Of a stretch of DNA of 64,000 nt, positions 35,675 through 44,126 are shown in pieces (the first letter of the stretch is position 1; each line of letters begins with the position of its first letter). Under the pieces are notes generated by a model. That model saw nothing but the letters and a program-made list of their open reading frames with translations, did no database searches and had not been told where the DNA came from. The DNA lies in the NCBI RefSeq assembly GCF_002234405.1, contig NZ_NMQT01000057.1, forward strand, positions 1 to 64,000, in the 5' to 3' direction. The position numbers and the translations under genes were made by a program. The DNA comes from Amycolatopsis thailandensis (GTDB lineage: Bacteria > Actinomycetota > Actinomycetes > Mycobacteriales > Pseudonocardiaceae).

Positions 35675-36925
35675 ATGAGCAACATCGACGTCGTGATCAC
35701 CGGGATGGGCGCGACCACGCCGCTCGGCGGGGACGTCGCGTCCACGTGGGACGGCCTGCTCGCCGGGGCGAGCGGGATCCGCCGCATCGAAGCCGACTGG
35801 GTCGACGAACTCGAGCTGCCGGTGAAGATCGGCGCCATGCTCGCCGTCGACCCGTCCGAAGTCCTGCCGCGGGTCCAGGCCCGGCGGCTGGACCGCTGTG
35901 AGCAGGTGGCGATCATCGCCGCCCGCCAGGCTTGGGCGGACGCGGGTTTCGAGCAACCGACCGATGAGCATCAGGATGTGGAACCCGAGCGCCTCGGGGT
36001 GACCATCGGTACCGGTGTCGGCGGTCCGGTCACCCTGATCTCCCAGAACGACCTTCTGCACAAGCAGGGACTCCGCAAGGTCTCCCCGCTGACCGTGCCG
36101 ATGCTGATGCCGAACGGCCCCGCCGCGCACGTCGGGATCGATCTGAAGGCGCGTGCCGGTGTGCACTCGCCCGCGTCGGCCTGCGCGTCGGGCGCGGAAG
36201 GCATCGCCGCCGGCTACGAGATGATCCGCTCGGGCCGCGCCGACGTCGTGGTCGCCGGTGGTGCCGAATCGTGCATCCACCCGATCACCCTCGCCGGTTT
36301 CGCCCAGGCGCGGACGGTCTCCACCCGCAACGACGACCCGACGAAGGCGTCCAGGCCGTTCGACGTGAACCGTGACGGTTTCGTCCTCGGCGAGGGCTCC
36401 GGCGTCGTGATCCTGGAGCGGGCCGACCGCGCCAGGGCCCGCAACGCGCGGATCTACGCGCAGCTGAGCGGGTACGGGATCACCTCGGACGCCTACCACA
36501 TCACGGGTAACCACCCGGAGGGCATCGGCCAGATCACCGCCATGCGGCAGGCGATGACGATGGCCGGGGTCTCCCCTGCCGACGTCGGCCACGTCAACGC
36601 GCACGCGACCTCGACGGTCGTCGGTGACGTCGGCGAGGCCGCGGCGATCCGCAACGCCGTCGGCGAGCACGTCGTGGTGACCGCGCCCAAGGGCGCGCTC
36701 GGCCACCTGGTCGGCGGTGCGGGCGCGGTCGAGGGCATCGCCACGATCCTGGCGATCTACCACGGCCTCATCCCGGCGACGCTGAACCTCGAAGACCTGG
36801 ACCCGAAGGTGCAGCTCGACGTCGTCTCCGGTGAGGCGCGCAAGGTAGAGCTGGGCGCGGCGATCAGCAACTCGTTCGGTTTCGGCGGGCACAACACGGC
36901 TCTGCTGTTCACCCCGGCGGCCTGA
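35675..36925 (+). CDS. fabF: Beta-ketoacyl-ACP synthase II
   Basis: A 416-residue elongating condensing enzyme. The Cys-His-His triad is present: SPASACASGAE (Cys170), HVNAHATST (His310) and KGALGHLVGGAG (His344). GVGGP and FGFGGHNTAL are further KAS II blocks. It elongates acyl-ACP with malonyl-ACP and, in type II systems, influences chain length and unsaturation. The ATG at 35675 has GGGGAG upstream, 40 bp after acpP. A 23-bp-arm perfect palindrome begins 30 bp after the stop and probably ends the operon. Confidence 0.97.
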   Translation: MSNIDVVITGMGATTPLGGDVASTWDGLLAGASGIRRIEADWVDELELPVKIGAMLAVDPSEVLPRVQARRLDRCEQVAIIAARQAWADAGFEQPTDEHQDVEPERLGVTIGTGVGGPVTLISQNDLLHKQGLRKVSPLTVPMLMPNGPAAHVGIDLKARAGVHSPASACASGAEGIAAGYEMIRSGRADVVVAGGAESCIHPITLAGFAQARTVSTRNDDPTKASRPFDVNRDGFVLGEGSGVVILERADRARARNARIYAQLSGYGITSDAYHITGNHPEGIGQITAMRQAMTMAGVSPADVGHVNAHATSTVVGDVGEAAAIRNAVGEHVVVTAPKGALGHLVGGAGAVEGIATILAIYHGLIPATLNLEDLDPKVQLDVVSGEARKVELGAAISNSFGFGGHNTALLFTPAA

Positions 36926-36954
36926 CGGTCGCGGAGTTCCGGCTCGCCTGACAT

Positions 36955-37007
36955 GTCATGAGGGGTCCCCATAGGACGTTTTATGTCCTATGGGGACCCC
37001 TCATGAC
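36955..37007. terminator. Perfect 23-bp palindrome after fabF (TCATGAGGGGTCCCC family)
   Basis: Arms 36955-36977 and 36985-37007 are perfectly complementary over 23 bp (outer GTCATGAGGGGTCCCC, inner ATAGGAC), with a loop GTTTTAT. It lies between fabF and the convergent ATPase gene. It shares the outer arm with 14248-14304, while the inner arm differs. A bidirectional terminator function is likely from position; the 3' flank is only weakly T-rich. Confidence 0.75.
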
Positions 37008-37033
37008 GTTTGCGGCACTTGAGGCGGGAGCGG

Positions 37034-39394
37034 TCAGGCTTCCGAGCGCTTCACCAGATGCCGCCCGATCCACCAGGCGGCCTCCACCAGCACGATCCCG
37101 ACTCCGGCGCAGGCGAACGCCGAAAGCGTGTACGCGCTCACGCTCGGGTCCAATGCGAAGAACTTCTGCGTGAACGGGATCAGGAACAGCGCGAGCGTCA
37201 GCACGACCATCCCGCCGATCAGCAGGATCTTCCACCACCGGTACGGCCGCGCGACGATCCCGAGCACCCACAGCGCGATCGTGATGAGCGTGATCAGCGC
37301 GGTCGTCCCGGCCTGGATCTTGTCCAGTTCGGACTGTCCGGAACCCTTGTACACCAGCAGATAGCTCACGAAGGTCGCCGTGGCGATGACCAGCCCGGCC
37401 GGGACGGCCATCCGCATCACCCTGCCGACGAAGCCGGTGCGGGCGCGTTCGTTGTTCGGCGCCAGCGAAAGCACGAAGGCGGGCAGGCCGATCGTGAACC
37501 ACGCGGTGATCGTGATGTGCCGCGGCAGGAACGGGAACGGCACCTGCGCGATGCCGACCATCAGCGCCAGCAGCACCGAGTAGACCGTCTTGGTGAGGAA
37601 CAGGTTCGAGACGCGCTCGATGTTGCCGATCACCCGCCGCCCCTCGGCGACCACGTGCGGCAGGGTGGCGAACTTGTCGTCCAGCAGCACGATCTGCGCG
37701 ACCGCGCGGGTGGCCGGGCTGCCGGCGCCCATGGCGACACCGATGTCCGCGTCCTTCAGCGCGAGGACGTCGTTCACGCCGTCTCCGGTCATCGCGACGG
37801 TGTGGCCCTTCGACTGGAGCGCGCCGACCATCGCGCGTTTCTGCAGCGGCGTCACGCGGCCGAAGACGGCGCGCTCCTCCACGGTGTCGGCCAGCTTTTC
37901 GGCGTCCTCCGGCAGCTTCCGCGCGTCGACGGGCTTGTCCGCGCCCGGCAGGTCGAGGGTGCCCGCGACCGCGCCCACCGAGATGGCGTTGTCGCCGGAG
38001 ATGACCTTGACCGCGACGTCCTGGTGCGCGAAGAAGTCCAAAGTGTCCTTCGCGTCGGGACGGACCTTCTGCTCCAGCACCACGAGCGCGACCGGCTGGA
38101 TGTCGCCGGGGCCCTCGGCCGCGTCGACGGCACGCTCGGCACGGCCCAGCAGCAGGACACGCAGACCGCGCGAGCCGATCTTCTCGGCCTCCGCCCGGTG
38201 TTCCCCTTCCGGCAGCAGGACGTCGGCCGCGCCGAGCACCCAGTCGCCGTCGGTGCCGAACGACGCGCCGCTCCACTTGCGCGCCGAGGAGAACGGCATG
38301 GTCGCGGAGACCCGCCAGCCGGGATCGGCCGGATACGCCTCGGCGATCGCCTGCAGGCTCGCGTTCGGGCGGGGATCCGCGGCGGCGAGCGCGGCCAGCA
38401 CGTCGTCCACCGGGTGGCCCGGCGTGATCTCGCGGACCTCGGAAAGCCGCATCGCGTTCTCGGTGAGCGTGCCGGTCTTGTCCGCGCACACCACGTCGAC
38501 CCGGGCGAGTCCTTCGATCGCCGGGAGTTCCTGCACCAGGCACTGACGCTTGCCCAGCCGGATGACGCCGACCGCGAGCGCGACACTGGTCATCAGCACC
38601 AGGCCTTCGGGCACCATCGGCACGAGCGCCGCGACCATGCCGCGCAGCGCGTCCGGCCACGCCTGGTCGCCCGCGAGCTGGTTGTAGATGGTCAGCGCGC
38701 CCGCCGGGACAAGCAGGTAGGTGATGAACTTGAGGATCTTGTCGATGCCCTGGCGCAGTTCCGACTTCACCAGGGTGAACTTGCTGGCCTCCGCGGCCAG
38801 TTTCGCCGCGTAGGACTCGTCGCCGATGACGTCCGCGCGGTAGGTGCCGCTGCCCGCGACGACGAAGCTGCCGGACAGCACCTTGTCGCCGGGCTGCTTG
38901 ACCACGGGATCGGATTCCCCGGTCAGCAGCGACTCGTCGACCTCCAGCGCGTCGGCCGTCAGCGCCGGGCCGTCGACGACGATCTTGTCGCCGGGCCCCA
39001 GTTCGACGAGATCCCCGAGCACGACGTCTTCCGGGGCGATCTCGGCGCTCTGCCCGTCGCGGCGGACGGTCGGCTTCGCCTGTCCGACGATGGCGAGCCG
39101 TTCCAAGGTCCGTTTCGCCCGGAGTTCCTGGATGATGCCGACCGCGCTGTTGACGATGATCAGCCCGCCGAACAACCCGTCGATGAAGTACCCCGTCGAC
39201 AGGATGAGGACGAACAGCACCCCGTAGATCGCGTTGATCCGGGTGAAGACGTTCGCGCGGATGATCTCGCCGGTGGTCCGGCTGGTCTTCGTCGAGACAG
39301 TGTTGGTCTGTCCCGCGGCCACCCGTTGGGCGACCTCTTCGCTGGTGAGCCCCCTCGAGGCGCCGGTCAGCACGGCCGGCTGGTCAATTGCCAT
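37034..39394 (-). CDS. Cation-translocating P-type ATPase, CtpE-like
   Basis: A 786-residue P-type ATPase. Motifs: actuator TGES (158-161), helix 4 VPEGL (261-265, in PMVPEGLVLMTS), phosphorylation site DKTGTLT (Asp305) and hinge MTGDGVNDVLALKDADIGVAMG-type sequence (split here as MTGDGVNDV and LKDADIGVAM). It has about ten membrane helices and no N-terminal metal-binding domain. The PEGL motif and overall plan resemble mycobacterial CtpE, implicated in Ca2+ uptake; the ion here is inferred. It is convergent with fabF across the palindrome. Confidence 0.9.
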   Translation of the reverse strand: MAIDQPAVLTGASRGLTSEEVAQRVAAGQTNTVSTKTSRTTGEIIRANVFTRINAIYGVLFVLILSTGYFIDGLFGGLIIVNSAVGIIQELRAKRTLERLAIVGQAKPTVRRDGQSAEIAPEDVVLGDLVELGPGDKIVVDGPALTADALEVDESLLTGESDPVVKQPGDKVLSGSFVVAGSGTYRADVIGDESYAAKLAAEASKFTLVKSELRQGIDKILKFITYLLVPAGALTIYNQLAGDQAWPDALRGMVAALVPMVPEGLVLMTSVALAVGVIRLGKRQCLVQELPAIEGLARVDVVCADKTGTLTENAMRLSEVREITPGHPVDDVLAALAAADPRPNASLQAIAEAYPADPGWRVSATMPFSSARKWSGASFGTDGDWVLGAADVLLPEGEHRAEAEKIGSRGLRVLLLGRAERAVDAAEGPGDIQPVALVVLEQKVRPDAKDTLDFFAHQDVAVKVISGDNAISVGAVAGTLDLPGADKPVDARKLPEDAEKLADTVEERAVFGRVTPLQKRAMVGALQSKGHTVAMTGDGVNDVLALKDADIGVAMGAGSPATRAVAQIVLLDDKFATLPHVVAEGRRVIGNIERVSNLFLTKTVYSVLLALMVGIAQVPFPFLPRHITITAWFTIGLPAFVLSLAPNNERARTGFVGRVMRMAVPAGLVIATATFVSYLLVYKGSGQSELDKIQAGTTALITLITIALWVLGIVARPYRWWKILLIGGMVVLTLALFLIPFTQKFFALDPSVSAYTLSAFACAGVGIVLVEAAWWIGRHLVKRSEA

Positions 39395-39460
39395 GCCCGC
39401 GACTCTATTCGGCCCCGGTTCGCGCCCGCGTCAGCCTGGGGGACCATGTCGCCCCTTACT

Positions 39461-40054
39461 TCAGCATCTTTCGTGTTCGGGGTTCGTCCCGCCGTCGGTG
39501 GTGTCGACGCGCCAGGAGCCGCTCTCCAGCCGCAGCGGCAGCACCAGCCGCCAGCGGATGCACCCTTCCGGCAGATATACCGGCGCGTCGTCGACGTCCT
39601 GGGTGCTGGTGAAGGCGACGAGCACCCGGAGCGTGCTCGGCGCGCCCGGCTCGATGCGGTAGACGAGGATGCTGCCGTCCTGAGTGGACTGATAGTCCTT
39701 CTTCCACTCGGACGAGGTCTTGGTCTTGGCACGCTCGCGGCTGACCACCGAAGTCCACTTCAGATAGTCGCGATCGTTGATGGAGTCGAAATACCCTTGC
39801 AGCACTTGCCGGACACTCTGGTAATGCGGATGCGCGAAGACGTCCGGAGTCACCTCCACGGCGCGCGAGCCGGGTTGCGCGCCCGGGGGGACCGACGTCG
39901 GCGAATCACTGACGAGCGGCTCGGTGGGTTCCGCCTCGGGGCGGAGATAGAGGTCGCGTGCCAGCAACCCGACGCCGACGGTCAGCGAGATCACGACCAC
40001 GAGGACGGGGATCAGCCACCGCTGGCGGGAGAGGGGGCGAGGCTGGGCGGTCAC
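39461..40054 (-). CDS. Membrane-anchored hypothetical protein
   Basis: A 197-residue protein with a short basic N-terminus, one transmembrane helix (residues ~13-31, WLIPVLVVVISLTVGVGLL), a Pro/Ser/Thr-rich linker (~38-65) and a compact C-terminal domain. That domain (VRQVLQGYFDSINDRDYLKWTSVVS) has the look of an NTF2/SnoaL-like fold common in actinobacterial anchored proteins, but no family is certain. The domain would face outside. It lies 66 bp upstream of the ATPase gene on the same strand. Function unknown. Confidence 0.65.
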   Translation of the reverse strand: MTAQPRPLSRQRWLIPVLVVVISLTVGVGLLARDLYLRPEAEPTEPLVSDSPTSVPPGAQPGSRAVEVTPDVFAHPHYQSVRQVLQGYFDSINDRDYLKWTSVVSRERAKTKTSSEWKKDYQSTQDGSILVYRIEPGAPSTLRVLVAFTSTQDVDDAPVYLPEGCIRWRLVLPLRLESGSWRVDTTDGGTNPEHERC

Positions 40055-40096
40055 CCTGAAAGGTTAGCCGCCCGCCTCTTCCGTCCTCACCGGCGT

Positions 40097-40600
40097 CTAC
40101 CCGACTTGGTGCAGCCAGGTGACCGGTGCGCCGTCACCGGCGTGCCGGTACGGTTCGAGCGCTTCGTCCCAGTTGGCGGCCAAGAGCTCGTCGAGCTTGT
40201 GCGCCAGGGACTCCCCGGTGCGCACCTTGCTCACGAGTGCCCGCAACTGGTCTTCGCCCACGACGATGTCGCCGTTGGCGCTGGTCCTGCCGTGCCACAG
40301 GCCGAGGCCGGGGGCGAAGCAGAACCTCTCACCGTCGACCCCCGCACTGGGCTCTTCGGTGACTTCGAACCGGATCATCGGCCACGCCTTGAGCGCGGAC
40401 GCCAGCTTTCCGCCGGTGCCCGAAGGCGCACGCCATCCACATTCGGCGCGGAGCTGTCCTGGACTGGCGGGCTGCGCCGTCCACTTCAACTCGACTCGGG
40501 CACCGAGGGTGCCCGAAATAGCCCACTCGACGTGCGGACAGACCGCAGACGGCGACGAGTGGACGTACACCACGCCACGGGTGTTGCCACGGGTGCTCAC
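40097..40600 (-). CDS. DUF3145 family protein
   Basis: A 167-residue conserved actinobacterial protein of unknown function. Diagnostic sequence: RGVVYVHSSPSAVCPHVEWA at the start, then WTAQPASPGQLRAEC, RFEVTEEPSAGVDGERFCFAPGLGLWHG and AANWDEALEPYRHAG. I recall the same family next to the fab operon in Streptomyces, where the gene directly follows fabF; here an ATPase and an anchored protein lie between. No signal peptide or catalytic motif is visible. The conserved linkage suggests a role connected to lipid synthesis, but this is inference. Confidence 0.88.
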   Translation of the reverse strand: MSTRGNTRGVVYVHSSPSAVCPHVEWAISGTLGARVELKWTAQPASPGQLRAECGWRAPSGTGGKLASALKAWPMIRFEVTEEPSAGVDGERFCFAPGLGLWHGRTSANGDIVVGEDQLRALVSKVRTGESLAHKLDELLAANWDEALEPYRHAGDGAPVTWLHQVG

Positions 40601-40989
40601 TGCTGACCTCCGCTACTCGACGAGGGGCGTCTTCCCCTACGACCTCGCGAGTTGTGCTGGTCAGGTGGCTCGTGCCGCCTCCCGGTACGCGTGAGCACAT
40701 TGTGCACCCCAACTGTGCTGTTTGGCCACATGAACACCACAAGTCGCACCTGATTGGGACGCGGAACTCCTGCGAAAGCCCCCCTTCTTTCGGCGGGGCC
40801 GGGGAAAAGATCCCTTCACCCGGGTTACCCCGGGGACGGCAATTGTGCCGCCCTGCCGAGGAAACGGGTGGGCTGGGTGACCGCGCACCGCACTCGCGAG
40901 TCACGTGCCCAAACACGCGAGTCACGTCTCTGATCACGCGAGTCCCGCCTTCCGTCCCGGCGAGCGAGCCGGAACGGAAGGCGAGCAGG
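40601..40989. other. 389-bp intergenic region with 21-nt repeat units
   Basis: Non-coding. It holds the promoter area of the DUF3145 gene and, at 40892-40954, three inverted-type 21-nt units (copy R2). The rest (40601-40890) shows C/G tracts (GAAAGCCCCCCTTCTTTC) but no confident element. Confidence 0.5.
40892..40954. repeat. 21-nt modular repeat, inverted units only (copy R2)
   Basis: Three consecutive 21-nt units begin at 40892, 40913 and 40934. The latter two begin CACGCGAGTC, matching the inverted units of the arrays at 32938 and 50143. There is no forward arm, so this copy cannot form the long hairpin. It lies 36 bp beyond the subtilase stop. Confidence 0.6.
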
Positions 40990-42462
40990 TCAGCCTTGGG
41001 CGCCGAGGGACTTCGCCGCGGCGAAGGTGTCCACCAGGCCCGTGCCCTTGTCGAAGCTCGACGTGTACGGCCCGGCGGCCACGTACGGCGAGCCGTTGGT
41101 GAACTTGTACGCCGTCCCCTTGATCGCGGCCTCGATGTCGCCCGGGCTCGCGTTCGGCGCGACCTGGAACAGCTGCGCGACGATCCCGGTGATCTGCGGT
41201 GCCGCCATCGAGGTCCCGCTGATCACGTTGTAGGTGGCGAGGTCCAGCAGTCCGGGGCCATTCTCGGGCTGGAGGCCCTGTGTGCAGATCGGCTGCGTGG
41301 GGCGGCAGGACGAGAGGATGTTCTCCCCCGGCGCGGAGACGTCGGGCCAGCTCGACTGGCTGGTCGCGAGGCCGCGCGAGGAGAAGTCGGAAACCGTGCC
41401 GTCGCGGGTGCCGGTCCCCTGGTCGTTGGACGAGGCCACCGAGAGCACGCCCGGCGTCTGGTCCTGTCCCGGCGGGTTGGAGAGGTTCGCCGAACCGTCG
41501 CCGCCGTCGTTCCCGTTCGCCCACACCGTGACGACGCCTTCCGCGGCGAGCGCGCGCTGGAGCTTCACCGTCGCCGAGTTCGGGTCGAAGGTGCCACCTC
41601 CGCTGGGGCCGTAGGAGTTGTTGGTCACCTTGATCGGCGGGCACACCGACGCCGCGACGCCCGCGCCGCAGGGCGCCTTGTGGTTCTCCAGCACCCAGTT
41701 CAGCGCCGCGTCCGTGCCGAGCACGAGCAGCGCCGCCCCGGTCGAGACCGAGACGATCTTCGAGCCGGGCGCCGAGCCGCCGACCTTGGTGCCGTCGGTC
41801 AGCGTCAGCTGGTTCCCGGCGGCGATACCGGTGACGTGCGTGCCGTGGCCGCCGAGGGAAAGGGTGTCGGTGTCGATGACGGTCGGGACGTCGACGATGC
41901 AGTTCGTCGCTGTGCCGTCGAGGCAGAGGCTCTTGAGGCTGCGCACCACCCGCGTCTTGCCGTCGGCGCCCTTGAACGCCGGATGCGTCGGGTCGACGCC
42001 CGTGTCGATGATCGCGACGGAGACGCCCCTGCCGTCCACCGGAGCGCCACCGGCGTCCTTGAGCTGTGCCTGCGTCTGCAGGCTCCTGGTCGCCGTGGTG
42101 CCCGCGCTGCCGTGCGCCTTCAGCTTCTCGTTGCCTTCGACGTAGCTGACGCCGTCGGCCTCGCGGACGGCGCGCACCTGGTCGGCGGTTCCCCGGACGG
42201 CGACGACGCCGATCTTGCCGAACGAAGTGATCTTCGTCAGCCCGGCTCCGCGGGCGGCGCGTTCGGCGGTGGCGATGTCGTCGGCGTGCACGAGCGCGGT
42301 CACCCCCGTCGCTCCGGTGACGGCCGAGAGCAGGCGGGAGAGCCCGGGGGCGACAGGTGCGAGCGGTCCCGCGGCCTGTGCGGGGACCATCCCCGCGGCC
42401 GGGACGGCGAGCAGGGCGGCGACGAGCGCGGCGCGTCGACGCCAGGGGCGAGATACGGCCAT
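40990..42462 (-). CDS. Secreted subtilisin-like serine protease (S8 family)
   Basis: A 490-residue exported protease. A Tat/Sec-like signal peptide (MAVSRPWRRRAALVAALLAV, cleavage near AQA at ~30) is followed by an inhibitor-like propeptide (residues ~45-115) and the S8 domain. The triad is visible: AIIDTGVD (Asp153), GGHGTHVTG (His206) and GTSMAAPQ (Ser418), with oxyanion Asn in WANGNDGG. It is probably self-processed after secretion. The ATG at 42462 was chosen for AGGAG seven bases upstream. Extra cysteines suggest one or two disulfides. Confidence 0.9.
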   Translation of the reverse strand: MAVSRPWRRRAALVAALLAVPAAGMVPAQAAGPLAPVAPGLSRLLSAVTGATGVTALVHADDIATAERAARGAGLTKITSFGKIGVVAVRGTADQVRAVREADGVSYVEGNEKLKAHGSAGTTATRSLQTQAQLKDAGGAPVDGRGVSVAIIDTGVDPTHPAFKGADGKTRVVRSLKSLCLDGTATNCIVDVPTVIDTDTLSLGGHGTHVTGIAAGNQLTLTDGTKVGGSAPGSKIVSVSTGAALLVLGTDAALNWVLENHKAPCGAGVAASVCPPIKVTNNSYGPSGGGTFDPNSATVKLQRALAAEGVVTVWANGNDGGDGSANLSNPPGQDQTPGVLSVASSNDQGTGTRDGTVSDFSSRGLATSQSSWPDVSAPGENILSSCRPTQPICTQGLQPENGPGLLDLATYNVISGTSMAAPQITGIVAQLFQVAPNASPGDIEAAIKGTAYKFTNGSPYVAAGPYTSSFDKGTGLVDTFAAAKSLGAQG

Positions 42463-42656
42463 GACGTTTCTCCTGGTGACAGGGGACAAAGAAGCTGCCA
42501 CCTACCAACGAGTAACACCCAGGTGAGTGACGGCGCTCACGTGGATGACAACTTCTCGGAGCAAGGTCACCGCGCCTACCTGCGACGTGTCGGCCCGTTG
42601 GTCCGGATGGAGGCGCTACTTTGTGCATCGAGACCGACGAGATGGGGAGGGGTTCG

Positions 42657-44126
42657 GTGCGACTCGTTCGCCTCGCTCAACAGCCGTCCCGGGTGGCCGA
42701 GGACGTCCGCGCCGCGCTGGCTTCACTCGGCCGGGGCAGCAACGTCGTGGGCGGAGTCGCCCTGATCGGCGCCAGCCCGGTCGACGGGCGCCCCGTCGAA
42801 GCCGTCGTCGTCATGCCGAAGGGCGTCCTCATCGTCATCGGTGTCGACCTGCCGGACCCGGCATTGAAACTCGAAGCCCCGCTCGGCGGGCCGTGGAAGG
42901 CCGACGGCTGGCCGCTGGTCCACGGCGACACCTCGATCAACCCGGCCACCGACGCGCTCTCGCTGTCGGCCGCGTGCACGCACAAGATCGCGGACGTCGC
43001 CCCCGGCGCCGGGCCGATCGGCACGATCATCGCCGTCGGTCCGTACGTGGAGACGGTCGACCAGCCGGCCGCGGACCTCGCCGGCTCCGTCCGCGTCCTC
43101 TACCCGACGGCGACGACGATGCTCGCCGCGACGGTCTCGCTGGCCACCGCCGCCCGCCCCCGCTCGGTCCAGCAGGCGCGGGACCTGATCGCCGCGCTCG
43201 CCCCGGACGCGCCACCGATGCCCGAAGAGATGTTGCTCGGGGAAGGGTTCAGCGCCTACTCCGACGACGAGCCGACCGTGATCCGCGAGAACCCGCTCGT
43301 CGCGATCGCCCCGACGGTTCCGGTGCAGCATCCGGGGAAGGTGAAAAGACCGGCGAAACCGGCCGCTCCTCCGGTCAAAGCCGCCAAACCCCTGCCCGCC
43401 ACGCCGCCGCCCGTCCGGCCCGCTCCGCCGGTCCAGCCCGCTCGGCAGGCCGTCGCCGCGAAGCCCGTTCCGCCCGCGGCCGCCGCTTCCGCTCCCACCG
43501 AGCCCGCCCCGAAGTCGCCGCATCAGTCCAAGACGGTGAAGTGGCTCCCGCTCGCCGCGATCGGCTTGCTCATCGTGCTGCTGGTCGCGGCCATCAGCGT
43601 GGCCTCCGGCGGTGACGACACCGCGTCCACCCAGACTCCCCCGCCGCCGACCCCGGCGACTAGTTCGCCGCCGCCGAGCAGCAGCGCGGTGGAGAACATC
43701 CAGTTCACCTCGCGGGCGTCGGCCGCGGACCAGAAATGCGCGTCGCACGCGTACGGCGACGTCCAGGCGAGTCTTCAGCGGACGAGCTGCGCGGGAGTGA
43801 AACGGGCCAGCTTCGCCAGTTCGATCGACGGCCGGGCCGCCGCGGTCACGATCGCCGTCGTGGAGTTCCCGGACGCCGAGCAGGCGACCGCGTTCAAGGC
43901 CGCCGCCGACAATCCCGGCGGCGGCGGCATCCTCGACCTCGCCACCGAGACCGACCAGTGGCAGGGCGACGTCCCGGTGTTCGAAGGCGCCGCCTACCAG
44001 AGCAGCCTGGACGGGAAATCGGTCCGGCTGATCCAGGTCGTCTGGGTGCCGGGACCGTCCACTCCGGACGATCCCGGCCTCGTCCGGGGCGCGAAGGCCG
44101 CCCTCGAACTTCCCGTCAACGGCTAA
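42657..44126 (+). CDS. Single-pass membrane protein with Pro/Ala-rich linkers, unknown function
   Basis: A 489-residue protein. Residues 1-~200 form a globular cytoplasmic domain (VRLAQQPSRVAEDVRAALAS, then GGVALIGASPVDGRPVEAVVVMPKGVLIV). This part is followed by a long Pro/Ala/Lys-rich linker (~235-285), one helix (~293-315, WLPLAAIGLLIVLLVAAISV), a second Pro/Thr/Ser-rich linker and an extracytoplasmic domain with two cysteines. I do not recognise either domain. The plan resembles actinobacterial septal or sensory anchors. GTG start with GGGGAGGGG upstream. The stop interlocks with that of the convergent oxidoreductase. Confidence 0.7.
   Translation: MRLVRLAQQPSRVAEDVRAALASLGRGSNVVGGVALIGASPVDGRPVEAVVVMPKGVLIVIGVDLPDPALKLEAPLGGPWKADGWPLVHGDTSINPATDALSLSAACTHKIADVAPGAGPIGTIIAVGPYVETVDQPAADLAGSVRVLYPTATTMLAATVSLATAARPRSVQQARDLIAALAPDAPPMPEEMLLGEGFSAYSDDEPTVIRENPLVAIAPTVPVQHPGKVKRPAKPAAPPVKAAKPLPATPPPVRPAPPVQPARQAVAAKPVPPAAAASAPTEPAPKSPHQSKTVKWLPLAAIGLLIVLLVAAISVASGGDDTASTQTPPPPTPATSSPPPSSSAVENIQFTSRASAADQKCASHAYGDVQASLQRTSCAGVKRASFASSIDGRAAAVTIAVVEFPDAEQATAFKAAADNPGGGGILDLATETDQWQGDVPVFEGAAYQSSLDGKSVRLIQVVWVPGPSTPDDPGLVRGAKAALELPVNG

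Noticed and set aside
37010..40606. 1198-codon open frame on the plus strand
   Set aside because: It runs across three real minus-strand genes and their gaps; composition is shadow-like.
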